Source: CAZTXD01 sp964617995 (lineage in GTDB: Bacteria > Actinomycetota > Acidimicrobiia > Spongiisociales > ZC4RG35). Taken from it: a stretch of 64,000 bases of DNA. The DNA lies in contig CAZTXD010000002.1 in assembly GCA_964617995.1 (NCBI GenBank), positions 1 to 64,000 on the forward strand, in the 5' to 3' direction. Under the pieces are notes generated by a model, which was given only the letters and a program-made list of their open reading frames with translations, was not told where the DNA came from and did no database searches. A program made the translations under genes and the position numbers. Shown piece after piece: positions 25,536 through 36,401 of this stretch (position 1 is its first letter; each line of letters opens with the position of its first letter).

Positions 25536-26826
25536 TGCGCTCTATGGATAGTATCGAAGTTGTGCTGGGCCCCCCAGGAATCACCACCCTCGCTGTCATA
25601 GGTGGGGGACACCGGGGATCGACGCTCGCTCGCCATGCCATCGAGAGTGGGCGGGGACGGGTCAGCGCAGTCGCCGAGCCGGATGAGGGTCGCCGCCAGT
25701 CGCTCATGGACTTCCCCGGTCTCGGGCCCGGCCAAGGGTTCGAATCGTGGGAACAGCTAGTCGCTCGAGAGCAGCTCGGCGACGCAGCGATCGTGGCGAC
25801 CCATGACACCGATCACGCCGAGCCCGCGATCGCACTGGCGGAGAGCGGGTATCACGTTCTCCTGGAGAAGCCCATGGCCGGCAACGAGTTCGATGCCGCC
25901 CGTATAGTGAAGACTGCCCGGGAGTGCGGCGTCCTTTTGGCCGTGTGTCTGGTCCTCCGCTATGCCCCCTACACCGGTCGTCTCCGGCGGGTGATCGACT
26001 CAGGCGTCCTCGGGGAGATCGTCAGCGTTGATCATCTCGAACCGGTCGGCTGGTGGCACCAGGCGCATTCCTATGTACGCGGTCCCTGGCGAAACGAGTC
26101 CGCGTCGTCGCCCATGCTGCTGGCCAAGTCGGTTCACGACATCGACTGGATCGTCGACATAGTCGGACATCGGGCCCGCCGGGTCTCCTCCTTCGGCAGC
26201 CTCTACCACTTCCGTCCCGAGCAGGCCCCCGAGGGTGCGGCGGACAACTGCCTCGACGTCCGGTGGAGCCGACATGTCCCTACTCCGCTCCCCGTCTATA
26301 CCTGTCCTGCCTGGGTGACCCCTCCGCCGAGGACTGGCCGCTGTCGACGGTCACAGACGCCCGGACACGCGAAGGTGTGCTAAACGCGCTCCGAACGAGT
26401 CCCTACGGCAGGTGCGTCTACTCATGCGACAACGACGTGGTCGACCATCAGGTGGTAGCACTCGAGTTCGAGAAGGGCATCACCGCTTCCTTCACGATGG
26501 CCGCCTTCACACCAAAGCGATTTCGCCAGACCCGCATCTTCGGAACCCACGGCTACGCCGAAGGAGACGGCCACGAGATTCAGATACACAACTTCCGCAC
26601 GCAGGAACGTCAGGCCGTTGAGGGATTCGACCAGCTGGAGCTGGTCGGAGCCCACGGTGGGGGTGATCGGGGTCTCGTCGTCGCCTTCCTCGATGCGGTC
26701 GCTCGGAACGACGGCTCAGGTCTGGCACCACCGGAAGAGAGCTTGGAGTCACACCGTGTGGCATGGGCCGCCGAGGAGGCCCGCCGCCGCGGACAGGTCG
26801 TCGACCTGGCGCCGAACGGCGCGTAA
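25535..26826 (+). pseudogene. Gfo/Idh/MocA family oxidoreductase interrupted by one frameshift
   Basis: The first frame (25535-26383) encodes the Rossmann domain (TTLAVIGGGHRGSTLARHAI) and the catalytic HVLLEKPMAGNEF with the conserved EKP. It continues to AADNCLD near 26255. There one base is missing: restoring it converts VRWSRHVPTPL into CPVEPTCPYSAPRLYLSCLG, and the other frame then runs to the stop at 26824 (AVARNDGSGLAPPEESLESH). The CLDC-VE--CPYSA stretch is typical of a sugar-dehydrogenase subgroup. A single -1 event, real or from assembly, breaks an otherwise complete gene of about 430 residues. Start at 25535 or 25544. Confidence 0.8.
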
Positions 26827-26844
26827 CCGAGGATTTACCAAACC

Positions 26845-27231
26845 ATGCTTCCGCAAGATGACGCGGACGCAGCACTGGCGTTCTCCCGGGATACCCTCGG
26901 CTTCGAGGTCCGCAACGACGTCGAACACGGCGGGATGCACTGGATCACGGTCGGCCCGGCCGACCAGCCCGGCACATCCATCGTCCTGTATCCGCCATCC
27001 GCCGCTCCCGGTCTCACCGACGACGAGCGGCGCACCCTTTCCGAGATGATGGCCAAGGGGACCTTCGCCAGCATCAACCTGGCCACCACCGACCTCGACG
27101 GCACCTTCGAGCAGCTGCAAACAAGTGACGCGGCCGAGGTGGTCCAGGAGCCGACCGACCAGCCGTACGGAGTTCGCGATTGCGCCTTCCGCGATCCCGC
27201 GGGAAACCTGATCCGCATCCAGGAGCTCTGA
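26845..27231 (+). CDS. VOC family (glyoxalase-like) protein
   Basis: A 128-residue two-module VOC protein: MLPQDDADAALAFSRDTLGF at the start and REPAGN-type ending CAFRDPAGNLIRIQEL. The Y normally seen in AFYRDTLGF is replaced by S. Relatives usually begin a few residues earlier, but a stop codon lies 21 bases upstream in frame, so the ATG at 26845 is the only choice; the first strand may be shortened. Metal-binding and substrate are unknown. It lies 18 bases after the broken Gfo/Idh gene. Confidence 0.8.
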   Translation: MLPQDDADAALAFSRDTLGFEVRNDVEHGGMHWITVGPADQPGTSIVLYPPSAAPGLTDDERRTLSEMMAKGTFASINLATTDLDGTFEQLQTSDAAEVVQEPTDQPYGVRDCAFRDPAGNLIRIQEL

Positions 27232-27279
27232 TTGATCTCACCGGGATGTGGTTCACAGCCGGGACGTGGCTGTTTTCTG

Positions 27280-27651
27280 CTAGCCGAAGAACTCTGTGAT
27301 CGCCTGGGTGTCGTCCGACATCGACCAGCGCTCTGTGATCTTCCCGTCTGAGACATGAAGCACCTCGGCGGTCCGATAGCTGAGCTCCTTACCGCCGGTC
27401 TTCACGTTGGTCTCGACGAGAGCAACCACATGATCGTCGTTTCCCACCACATCGTGAAGGTTTCCCGAGAATTCGACTCCCTCCATCTCGCCCAAGCTGG
27501 CCGCTAAAGCCTCCTTGCCCCTGACGGTTCGGCCACCGATCTCATGCCACAGGACATCGTCGGCGATGACTTGATCCCACTGGCTCATGTCGCCCGCCAT
27601 GAACGCCTCCATGGCCTGGCGGACCAATGCTGCGTTGGGATGATCTCCCAT
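27280..27651 (-). CDS. SnoaL-like (NTF2 fold) protein
   Basis: A 123-residue protein of the SnoaL/NTF2 fold. NAALVRQAMEAFMAGDMSQW is the N-terminal helix, DVLWHEIGGRTVRGKEALAA the typical strand-turn, and VLHVSDGKITERWSMSDDTQ the C-terminal strands. Members bind small hydrophobic ligands or act as ketosteroid-isomerase-like enzymes. No catalytic residues can be assigned. It is transcribed alone, convergent with the VOC gene. Confidence 0.82.
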   Translation of the reverse strand: MGDHPNAALVRQAMEAFMAGDMSQWDQVIADDVLWHEIGGRTVRGKEALAASLGEMEGVEFSGNLHDVVGNDDHVVALVETNVKTGGKELSYRTAEVLHVSDGKITERWSMSDDTQAITEFFG

Positions 27652-27946
27652 ATCGTCCTCCTTTGATCGCGCAAGACAAACCTACACATGCTCGATCGAG
27701 GCGTTCCACGAGTGTGCATCCGTCATCCCGCTCGGATGCTCCCTGCACGCTCGAGTGGCGGTGTCAGGCGGCGGGCTGAGTGCTATGGCGGACGGTGCGC
27801 CGACGGAAACGGCAGACCGGCAGGAACCTGGCCGCCATTCCGGCCGTCGTCAGGGCTGGTCGGAGCGTGCCAACCGTCGCCGATGGGGACTGGGAAGGCG
27901 GCCTCCCTAACCTGACCGACAGCCACCAGATGGAGACACGATAGGA

Positions 27947-30325
<2,379 letters not shown>

Positions 30326-30328
30326 CCG

Positions 30329-30793
30329 ATGGCCCCGCGACCTCAGACGATCAGCTGGGGTGAGTTCGCCAAGCGTGAGCCGGAGCTGGCGCGGTTCGGG
30401 GCAGGCAGATTGACCGCAGCGCCTGCATATCTGGCGACGGTTCGTCGGTCGGGGGCGCCTCGTGTGCATCCGGTGACACCGATCTTCACTGTTGTCGGGC
30501 TGTTCCTGTTCATGGAGCCGACCTCTCCCAAAGGGAGAGACCTCCGGGAGCGGGGACGGTTCTCCTTGCACAATGGTGTCCCGGACAATGCAGGCTCCGG
30601 TGGCGAGTTCTATGTCGGGGGCCGTGGCCTCGCGGTGGAAGACCTGGACGTCTGGTCCCACGTGGCCGACTCGGCCAGTTATGCGCCCGCCGACCGCTAC
30701 ATCCTGTTCGAGTTGCAGCTGAGCGAGGCGCGTTGTAACGGGTACGGCGACGCGCCCTTGCCCTCCACTCAGAGGTGGTCGGTCGACCAATAG
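30329..30793 (+). CDS. Pyridoxamine 5'-phosphate oxidase-like (FMN split-barrel) protein
   Basis: A 154-residue split-barrel protein. The opening GRLTAAPAYLATVRRSGAPR and VHPVTPIF are the standard first strands of PPOX-like flavoproteins, and PTSPKGRDLRERGRFSLHNG the phosphate-binding turn. These bind FMN or F420 and reduce or sequester diverse ligands. It starts 3 bases after the UvrA-like gene and is probably cotranscribed. Confidence 0.82.
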   Translation: MAPRPQTISWGEFAKREPELARFGAGRLTAAPAYLATVRRSGAPRVHPVTPIFTVVGLFLFMEPTSPKGRDLRERGRFSLHNGVPDNAGSGGEFYVGGRGLAVEDLDVWSHVADSASYAPADRYILFELQLSEARCNGYGDAPLPSTQRWSVDQ

Positions 30794-30956
30794 GCAGTAA
30801 CAGGTTCCCCATAGCAACAGGTGGTGGTTTCGAGACGTGTTGCACGCTCGACTTCGAACGCAAGAGTCGCGACGTTGCTGACCGGAGATTTGCTGTCGGC
30901 CCAATCCTGCGGCCCCTGGTCAGGAATGGCGTCCCGACAACTGATCAATTGTTACG

Positions 30957-32165
30957 TCAGGAGCGCGGGTGCAGGTATTGATCCCGAAGCAGCGTACGAC
31001 GCTCGCCGTAGCGCCAGGTCTCGAAGGCGACCATGACCCACAGCATGGTCGTGACTCCGGCCAATGTGGCTAGCGAATCGAGGCTACCGACCACCGGGAT
31101 CACGGCGAGCAAGACAAAGGCGAGGATCAGACGCTGATAGTTGATCGAATGCGCGTTCCGCAGCCGTAACGCTACGTGAGCCAGCAGGTAGATGGCCACC
31201 CCGCCCAGCATCGCGAACGCCGCCTCCGTGTTCAGCGGGTCGTCGACATGGGAGAGCGTGTTCTCCAGACCGACGGCGACGAGGACGATCCCGGCTGCCA
31301 TCGGGTAGTGGAGATAAGAGTATGAGTCGCGGGCCAGGGTATTTCGCACTCGTCCCTCGGCGGCGGCAGCCAGGCGGCGCTCTGTGACCACTGCGACCAC
31401 GTCGAAGTAGATCCACCACAACGCGGCCGCCACGCCGACGCCGAGGACCGCAGCAACGATCACTGCCCTGCTGAAACCGACCTCGGCACCGACGCCCAAC
31501 GCCACGATCGACTCCCCCAGTGCCAGGATGATGATCAGGCCGTGCCGCTCGGCGAAGTGTGCCGGCACCAGATTCCAGCCTTCCACCCCGAAGATGGCCG
31601 GACCGCCGAAGTCGATTAGGATGGCAAGCCCCCACATCGCCAGTCGTGCGCCCTCGTCCACGAACGATGCGCCGACCAGGAGTCCGATGCCTATCGCCGA
31701 GCTCGCCGCCAGCGTGGCCACCGAGTGGCGAAGACTCGGATTGTCACGGCTGGCGATAACGAACAGGGCAAGGTGTGCCGCCCGGACCAAACCGTAGGCA
31801 ATGGCGAATGGGAGCGCTCTCTCACCGAAAGCTTCGGGCACAGTCAAGGCCACGACCAATAACGCGGCCATGGTCCCGAACATCACGAAACGGACTTCTC
31901 CCTCCTCCGGGTCTACGACGCTGGTCAGCCAGGCAAACCCGGCCCATGCCCACCACAGAATGGCGAGGACGAAGAGCCCTTGAATGATCCCCACCAAGGA
32001 GAGATGCTCCACTATCAGAGCGGTGCATTGAGTGAACGCCAAGACGAAGACCAAGTCGAAGAAGAGTTCCAGGAACCGCACCTTCGACTCGTCGCGGAGC
32101 ACCGCGCGAATTCGTGGTCGCGGTGCACGGGCATTCCCCGGGGTGTTGCCATCGCGGTCAGTCAT
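30957..32165 (-). CDS. Low temperature requirement protein A (LtrA) family membrane protein
   Basis: A 402-residue membrane protein with about ten helices. The start has the LtrA signature VRFLELFFDLVFVLAFTQ, followed by WWAWAGFAWLTSVVDPEEG and LVPAHFAERHGLIIILALGE later on. These are diagnostic for LtrA, a family of unknown transport or signalling role first found in Listeria cold growth. The C-terminus (RYGERRTLLRDQYLHPRS) is polar. It is a single gene, convergent with the PPOX-like gene. Confidence 0.88.
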   Translation of the reverse strand: MTDRDGNTPGNARAPRPRIRAVLRDESKVRFLELFFDLVFVLAFTQCTALIVEHLSLVGIIQGLFVLAILWWAWAGFAWLTSVVDPEEGEVRFVMFGTMAALLVVALTVPEAFGERALPFAIAYGLVRAAHLALFVIASRDNPSLRHSVATLAASSAIGIGLLVGASFVDEGARLAMWGLAILIDFGGPAIFGVEGWNLVPAHFAERHGLIIILALGESIVALGVGAEVGFSRAVIVAAVLGVGVAAALWWIYFDVVAVVTERRLAAAAEGRVRNTLARDSYSYLHYPMAAGIVLVAVGLENTLSHVDDPLNTEAAFAMLGGVAIYLLAHVALRLRNAHSINYQRLILAFVLLAVIPVVGSLDSLATLAGVTTMLWVMVAFETWRYGERRTLLRDQYLHPRS

Positions 32166-32354
32166 TGCGGTGTTTCCGCTTTGGTCGAGCCAATGGCTAT
32201 CCGTTGAAGGCGACTGCGAGATCTAGCCGCGGTCATCGCCGACACCGTACCGCCCACTAATCGAGTTAACGAGACACGCGCAGGACTGTCCCCGTGAACG
32301 TCGTCGTGGAGGCGCCAAAGCAGCGGTGGGTACGGTCTTTTCGTCGCGCTCGCC

Positions 32355-33227
32355 TCAACCTCGCGAAAGGGGCGCCGGCTCGTCAAGGCGGGCGAGCTTG
32401 TGCGGGTTGCGGATCGCGTAGATGCGGGTGATCCGGCCGTTCTCGATGGCCAGGCTGACCGCGGTGTCCAGCACGCCGGCCTGGTCGATCCGCACCGCCG
32501 GGGCTCCGTTGAGCCACATGGTGGAGGCCACCGCGTCGGGCGCGACCCGTCTGAGGCCGGAGAGCGCCGTTGCCACCTGCTCCATGCCCTCGATGGGGCG
32601 CCGGAAGGCGGGCGCGAGACCGCCGCCGTCCGCGATTAGAACCACGTCCGGGGCCATCACATCCATCAGGCCCTGCACATCACCGGAGGTGATCGCGGTC
32701 AGGAAATGCTCCACGACCTGCTGCTGCTCGGTCCGGCTGACCTCCATCCGCGGGCGTCGAGCGGCAACGTGGCCCCGCGCCCGATTGGCGATCTGTCGCA
32801 CGGCTGCCGGCTTCTTGCCGACCGCCTCGGCGATCTCGTCGTAGGGCGTGTCGAAGACCTCGCGCAGCACGAACACCGCTCGCTCGGCCGGGCCGAGCGT
32901 CTCGAGCACGGTGAGCATCGCAATCGAGACGCTCTCCGCGAGCTCGACGTCCTCGGCGACGTCGGGGCTGGTCAGCAGCGGCTCCGGCAACCACTCTCCC
33001 ACGTACTCCTCCCGCCGGCGGGAGAGCGTGCGTAGACGGTTGAGCGCCTGTCGGGTCACGATCCGCACCAGGTACGCACGAGGGTCGCGCACCCCGGCGT
33101 GGTCGACGTCGGCCCACCGCAGCCAGGTCTCCTGCACGACGTCCTCGGCGTCGGCCGCCGAGCCGAGCATCGCGTAGGCGACCGTGAAGAGCAGGCCGCG
33201 GTGGGTGACGAACGGGTCGTCGCTCAT
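32355..33227 (-). CDS. ECF41-group RNA polymerase sigma factor (SigJ-like)
   Basis: A 290-residue sigma factor. Region 2 contains AYAMLGSAADAEDVVQETWL and region 4 TPYDEIAEAVGKKPAAVRQI. Behind them is a C-terminal SnoaL-like extension. ECF41 marks are present: the linker YVGEWLPEPL, DGGG in VLIADGGGLAP, and NPHKL near residue 280. In ECF41 the extension tunes sigma activity and no separate anti-sigma is needed. The start overlaps the stop of the carboxymuconolactone decarboxylase-like gene by 4 bases, the classical ECF41 partner arrangement. An ECF41-type promoter lies upstream of that gene. Confidence 0.92.
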   Translation of the reverse strand: MSDDPFVTHRGLLFTVAYAMLGSAADAEDVVQETWLRWADVDHAGVRDPRAYLVRIVTRQALNRLRTLSRRREEYVGEWLPEPLLTSPDVAEDVELAESVSIAMLTVLETLGPAERAVFVLREVFDTPYDEIAEAVGKKPAAVRQIANRARGHVAARRPRMEVSRTEQQQVVEHFLTAITSGDVQGLMDVMAPDVVLIADGGGLAPAFRRPIEGMEQVATALSGLRRVAPDAVASTMWLNGAPAVRIDQAGVLDTAVSLAIENGRITRIYAIRNPHKLARLDEPAPLSRG

Positions 33228-33823
33228 CCTGAGGACGCTACCCCGTGCCGGGCGGTCGGCTCTGCCAACGGCTTCAGGTCACACGCCGCCGCGAAGCCGT
33301 CCGACTCGATTCCGAACGCCACGTTGGACCGCGCATAGAAGTTGGCCAGTGAAATGAACGCGGTCAGTTCGACCATCGCCGCCGCCCCGAGTTGCTCCAG
33401 CAGCCGGGCGGACACCACGTCGGTGACCGTGGGCGGCGTCTGGCTCATCGCTTCCGCGTACCCCATCACTTCGCGCTCCAGCGGGGTGAAGACGTCCGAC
33501 TCCCGCCAGCGGGGCACCTCGCGCGCTTTATCCAGGTCGAGGTCCTCGTTGTGGGCCTGGAAATAGCCGAAGTCGAGGCACCAGGTGCAGCCCACCAGCG
33601 ACGCCACTGCCATGTGGGCGAACGACTTCAGGCTGGGGTCGCACGCCTCCCACTTGTGGGCCTTGCCGCTGATCGCGAAATAGCCCTTGAGCACAGCGCG
33701 GTTGTTCCAATACACCCCGAGGGGCGACGGCACCTCGCCGAGCAACTTCTTGCTGAACCGTTTCACCATTGCCCCGTAGACGCCGGTGATCTCTGTCTTT
33801 GGGATCCTCGTGCTGTTGGCCAT
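33224..33823 (-). CDS. Carboxymuconolactone decarboxylase/AhpD-like protein, ECF41 partner
   Basis: A 199-residue protein of the CMD/AhpD fold: FAHMAVASLVGCTWCLDFGY contains the redox CxxC (CTWC) on the family helix, and VELTAFISLANFYARSNVAF is the second conserved helix. The start MANSTRIPKTEITG at 33823 follows AAGGAGG by four bases, so longer frames were rejected. Such proteins are the usual targets and genomic partners of ECF41 sigma factors. Role in peroxide or thiol metabolism is inferred from the CxxC. Confidence 0.87.
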   Translation of the reverse strand: MANSTRIPKTEITGVYGAMVKRFSKKLLGEVPSPLGVYWNNRAVLKGYFAISGKAHKWEACDPSLKSFAHMAVASLVGCTWCLDFGYFQAHNEDLDLDKAREVPRWRESDVFTPLEREVMGYAEAMSQTPPTVTDVVSARLLEQLGAAAMVELTAFISLANFYARSNVAFGIESDGFAAACDLKPLAEPTARHGVASSG

Positions 33824-33867
33824 GTCGCCTCCTTGGGGCGATGGGTTCGTCATCCCTCTGACATGAA

Positions 33868-33894
33868 GACACCGGACGGCACAGATTTGTGACA
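33868..33894 (-). promoter_or_regulatory. ECF41-type promoter (TGTCACA-N16-TGTC)
   Basis: Reading leftward, TGTCACA (33894-33888) is followed by exactly 16 bases and TGTC (33871-33868). The known ECF41 consensus is TGTCACA-N16-CGTC, so only one -10 base differs. It lies 45 bases before the start of the CMD-like gene that precedes the sigma gene, consistent with autoregulation. Confidence 0.7.
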
Positions 33895-34130
33895 GATCGC
33901 CCACGTACCTGGACAATGCTGACCGGCACCGACAACGCCGAGGCGATCAGCCATGGCGTGTACGACACCAAGCGGCCTCTCCTCGTCGCCCCTACGACGG
34001 GCGAGCGCCGTCGATTCCACCCCACTGGTCGAACAGATCGATGATCGCCACGACGCTCCCAGGGAGAGTCCCACCGCAACCTCGACCTTCTTATCTTCGA
34101 AGTCAGCGGCGGCCGCATAGCATCCGGTCG

Positions 34131-34814
34131 GTGAGCGAGCGTATCGACCTCGGGGCGAGCTATCGACGGGCCCATGAGACTGTGGCCGAGCTCGTCCGGA
34201 CTCTGAGCCCCCAACAACTCCAGACCTCGGTCCCGGCATGTCCCGGATGGTCGGTTCATGACGTCGTCTCGCATCTGACGGGAGTCGTCACCGATGTCGT
34301 CGGCGGCCGGCCGTATGTCGGGCATGACGAGCAGGCTGCCTCTCAGGTGGGGGAGCGAGCGGAGACCCCCACCTCGGTGGTGTTGCGGGAGTGGGAGCGA
34401 TCCGCATCGCAGTTCGAGGTGGTTCTCAGCCGATCCGGGGTGTCTGACCTCACGCCGGTGTTGGACGTCGCCGTTCACGAGCAGGACATCCGCGGCGCCC
34501 TCGGCCTCCCTGGCAACCGAGACGGCGAGCTCATCCAACTGGCCGTCGAGCGTGCCGCTCAACTCCTGCTGAGCAAGTTGGAGAGTGCCGGGCTGGACCC
34601 AGTCGTCATCATGGACGACGCCGGCTCAGTGGTCGCCGGCCACTCCGATGCGCCCGTGTCCATTCGGATGTCACCCTTCGAGTACTTCAGAGCGGCTTAC
34701 GGTCGTCGGAGCCGAGCCCAGATAGAGCGTCGCATCCATGGCACACGCGAGGCCGGCTTCTACGTGCCCTTGCTCTGTGTCTCCGGGCCGGCGGAGGCTG
34801 ACATCATCGAGTAG
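34131..34814 (+). CDS. Maleylpyruvate isomerase family mycothiol-dependent enzyme
   Basis: A 227-residue DinB/MDMPI-fold protein. CPGWSVHDVVSHLTGVVTDV carries the first metal-binding His, and LDVAVHEQDIRGALGLPG the second His with the family D-x-R. The C-terminal part has RMSPFEYFRAAYGRRSRAQI. In actinobacteria this family uses mycothiol as thiol cofactor. I chose GTG at 34131 (SERIDLGASYRRA); an ATG at 34041 gives a 30-residue Pro/Arg extension unlike the family. The gene is divergent from the ECF41 operon. Confidence 0.82.
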   Translation: MSERIDLGASYRRAHETVAELVRTLSPQQLQTSVPACPGWSVHDVVSHLTGVVTDVVGGRPYVGHDEQAASQVGERAETPTSVVLREWERSASQFEVVLSRSGVSDLTPVLDVAVHEQDIRGALGLPGNRDGELIQLAVERAAQLLLSKLESAGLDPVVIMDDAGSVVAGHSDAPVSIRMSPFEYFRAAYGRRSRAQIERRIHGTREAGFYVPLLCVSGPAEADIIE

Positions 34815-34965
34815 TGAGCCGGCGCCGCCGCAACTTGTCGGTCAAGCGGTGGGCCAGGCCGGTCGGGTCGTCTGACGGATGGGACGTGGTCTCGACGGCA
34901 TCCGGTCATTCACATGCCGGTGGTAGGGATCGTCCCTCCTGGTGAGCACCGACGCCTTTCCGTCG

Positions 34966-35637
34966 TCAAGCCTCGGTTCGGATGGCGTCGAGCGCCTCGA
35001 GGACGAGATTGAGACCGAACGCGAACTCGGTGTCATAGTCGAAGACGGAGGTCGTTTCCTGCAGGGCGGCGAATTCGGCGAGATGGGAGTACTCATCGCT
35101 CTGGAAGTGTTCGAGGCGGTCTTCGGACGTCTCTCCGGGCCCGTTCGCGGCGTCGAAGGGCAGGCTCATCTCTTGGATGACATGACCGTAGACATAGCTG
35201 TCCAACACCCAGAAGGCGTGGGCGGCGGCCTCCACCGAGAAGCCACCTGCCCGCAGACTGGCGATGATGGCGTCGAGGTAGCGCAATACCGTCGGCCCGG
35301 TGGAGCCTCGGGACTCAAAAAGCCCGATCGCCCATGGATGGCGGCGCAACACCTGCCGTGCCGACACCGCCCGTTTTCGCATCGCCGTTTTCCAGTCGGA
35401 CCCGGGTGTCGGGATCTCTATCTCCGTCACAACCAGGTCGACGATCCCGTCGAGGATCTCATCCTTGTTGGCCACGTGTTTGTAGAGCGACATCGCCTCG
35501 ACACCGAGCTCACGACCGAGCCGGCGCATGGTCAGGGAGTCGAGACCGCTTCGGTCGGCTAGGGCCACCGCGGCTCTCAGGACACGTTGTCTGGTCAACG
35601 GACGCCGGGGGACCGGGTTCTCCTCGTCGCGCTCCAT
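34966..35637 (-). CDS. TetR-family repressor (TetR_C class)
   Basis: A 223-residue repressor. The helix-turn-helix is TMRRLGRELGVEAMSLYKHV near residues 35-55, with the TetR-class NKDEILDGIVDLV behind it. The C-terminal domain (HPWAIGLFESRGSTGPTVLR) matches the tetracycline-repressor-type ligand domain. It is divergent from the DUF6326-like membrane protein, with a perfect palindrome between them, so it most likely represses that gene and itself. Confidence 0.9.
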   Translation of the reverse strand: MERDEENPVPRRPLTRQRVLRAAVALADRSGLDSLTMRRLGRELGVEAMSLYKHVANKDEILDGIVDLVVTEIEIPTPGSDWKTAMRKRAVSARQVLRRHPWAIGLFESRGSTGPTVLRYLDAIIASLRAGGFSVEAAAHAFWVLDSYVYGHVIQEMSLPFDAANGPGETSEDRLEHFQSDEYSHLAEFAALQETTSVFDYDTEFAFGLNLVLEALDAIRTEA

Positions 35638-35638
35638 C

Positions 35639-35667
35639 TTGACAGCTTACTAAGTACACCCTAGATT
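35639..35667 (+). promoter_or_regulatory. Sigma-70 type promoter overlapping the TetR operator
   Basis: TTGACA at 35639-35644, a 17-base spacer and TAGATT at 35662-35667 form a near-consensus housekeeping promoter for the rightward membrane-protein gene. The spacer and -10 are covered by the palindrome at 35645-35678, so repressor binding would block polymerase. Confidence 0.7.
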
Positions 35668-35678
35668 ACTTAGTAAGC
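35645..35678. promoter_or_regulatory. Perfect 12-bp inverted repeat, probable TetR operator
   Basis: GCTTACTAAGTA (35645-35656) and its exact complement TACTTAGTAAGC (35667-35678) are separated by 10 bases. The palindrome lies in the 62-base gap between the divergent TetR and membrane-protein genes and overlaps promoter elements of the latter. This is the expected position of an autoregulatory TetR operator. Confidence 0.85.
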
Positions 35679-35741
35679 CAACACGGAGACAGATGTGACA
35701 TGTCCGCGAGGACGAACAATCCAAGAAAGCAGAGGGTACGA

Positions 35742-36215
35742 ATGACCGCAGAAACGAAGTTCGACCCGTCCACCGTGAGCGTGAGGGTCAAAATCTCGGC
35801 GCTCTGGACGTCGATGCTGTTCGTCTTCGCCTACGTCGACCTCTTCAGCCTCTACCGACCCGACTTCCGGGCCGACATCGAGGCTGGCGAAATCAGTGGG
35901 TTCGCCGTCAACCAGGCGTTCCTTTTCGCGACCACCGCCTATGTTGTCATTCCCAGTCTCATGGTGTTCTGCGCGCTCATCCTGCGACCACGAGTCAACC
36001 GAATCCTCAACGTCGCGCTGAGCATCATCTACGCGCTCACCATCATCGCCGGCGCGATCGGCGAGTGGAGCTACTACGTCTTCGGCAGCGCGACCGAGGT
36101 GGCCCTCCTCGCGGCCATCGCGTACTACGCCTGGACCTGGCCGAAAGAAACCCCATCAACCGCCACGACCGGACCAGAGCCGACCCCTCACCACATCCAA
36201 CCCAGCGCTCCGTAG
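35742..36215 (+). CDS. DUF6326-like four-helix membrane protein, TetR target
   Basis: A 157-residue membrane protein. VSVRVKISALWTSMLFVFAY and VDLFSLYRPDFRADIEAGEI are the typical beginning of the DUF6326-like family, followed by three further helices and a Pro-rich polar tail. The ATG at 35742 follows AGAGGG; an in-frame ATG at 35700 would add 14 residues. It is controlled by the TetR operator and promoter just upstream. Function is unknown; the repressor pairing suggests response to a small toxic molecule. Confidence 0.78.
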   Translation: MTAETKFDPSTVSVRVKISALWTSMLFVFAYVDLFSLYRPDFRADIEAGEISGFAVNQAFLFATTAYVVIPSLMVFCALILRPRVNRILNVALSIIYALTIIAGAIGEWSYYVFGSATEVALLAAIAYYAWTWPKETPSTATTGPEPTPHHIQPSAP

Positions 36216-36401
36216 CGCACCAGCAGGCCGCCACCTTCGTCCGCCCCGACGCGCTGGTCCAACGGTGCGAGTCGTGCAATCCCGGTCCGGTCACCGAAAT
36301 CGAACGGGGCCGGTCGCGCCCTGGATCAGGCGGGCTCTCTTGCAGATGGCATCGCTTTCCCTGGTCAGCCAGTACCCCGGCCTGCTGATACGCTGCGCTG
36401 C

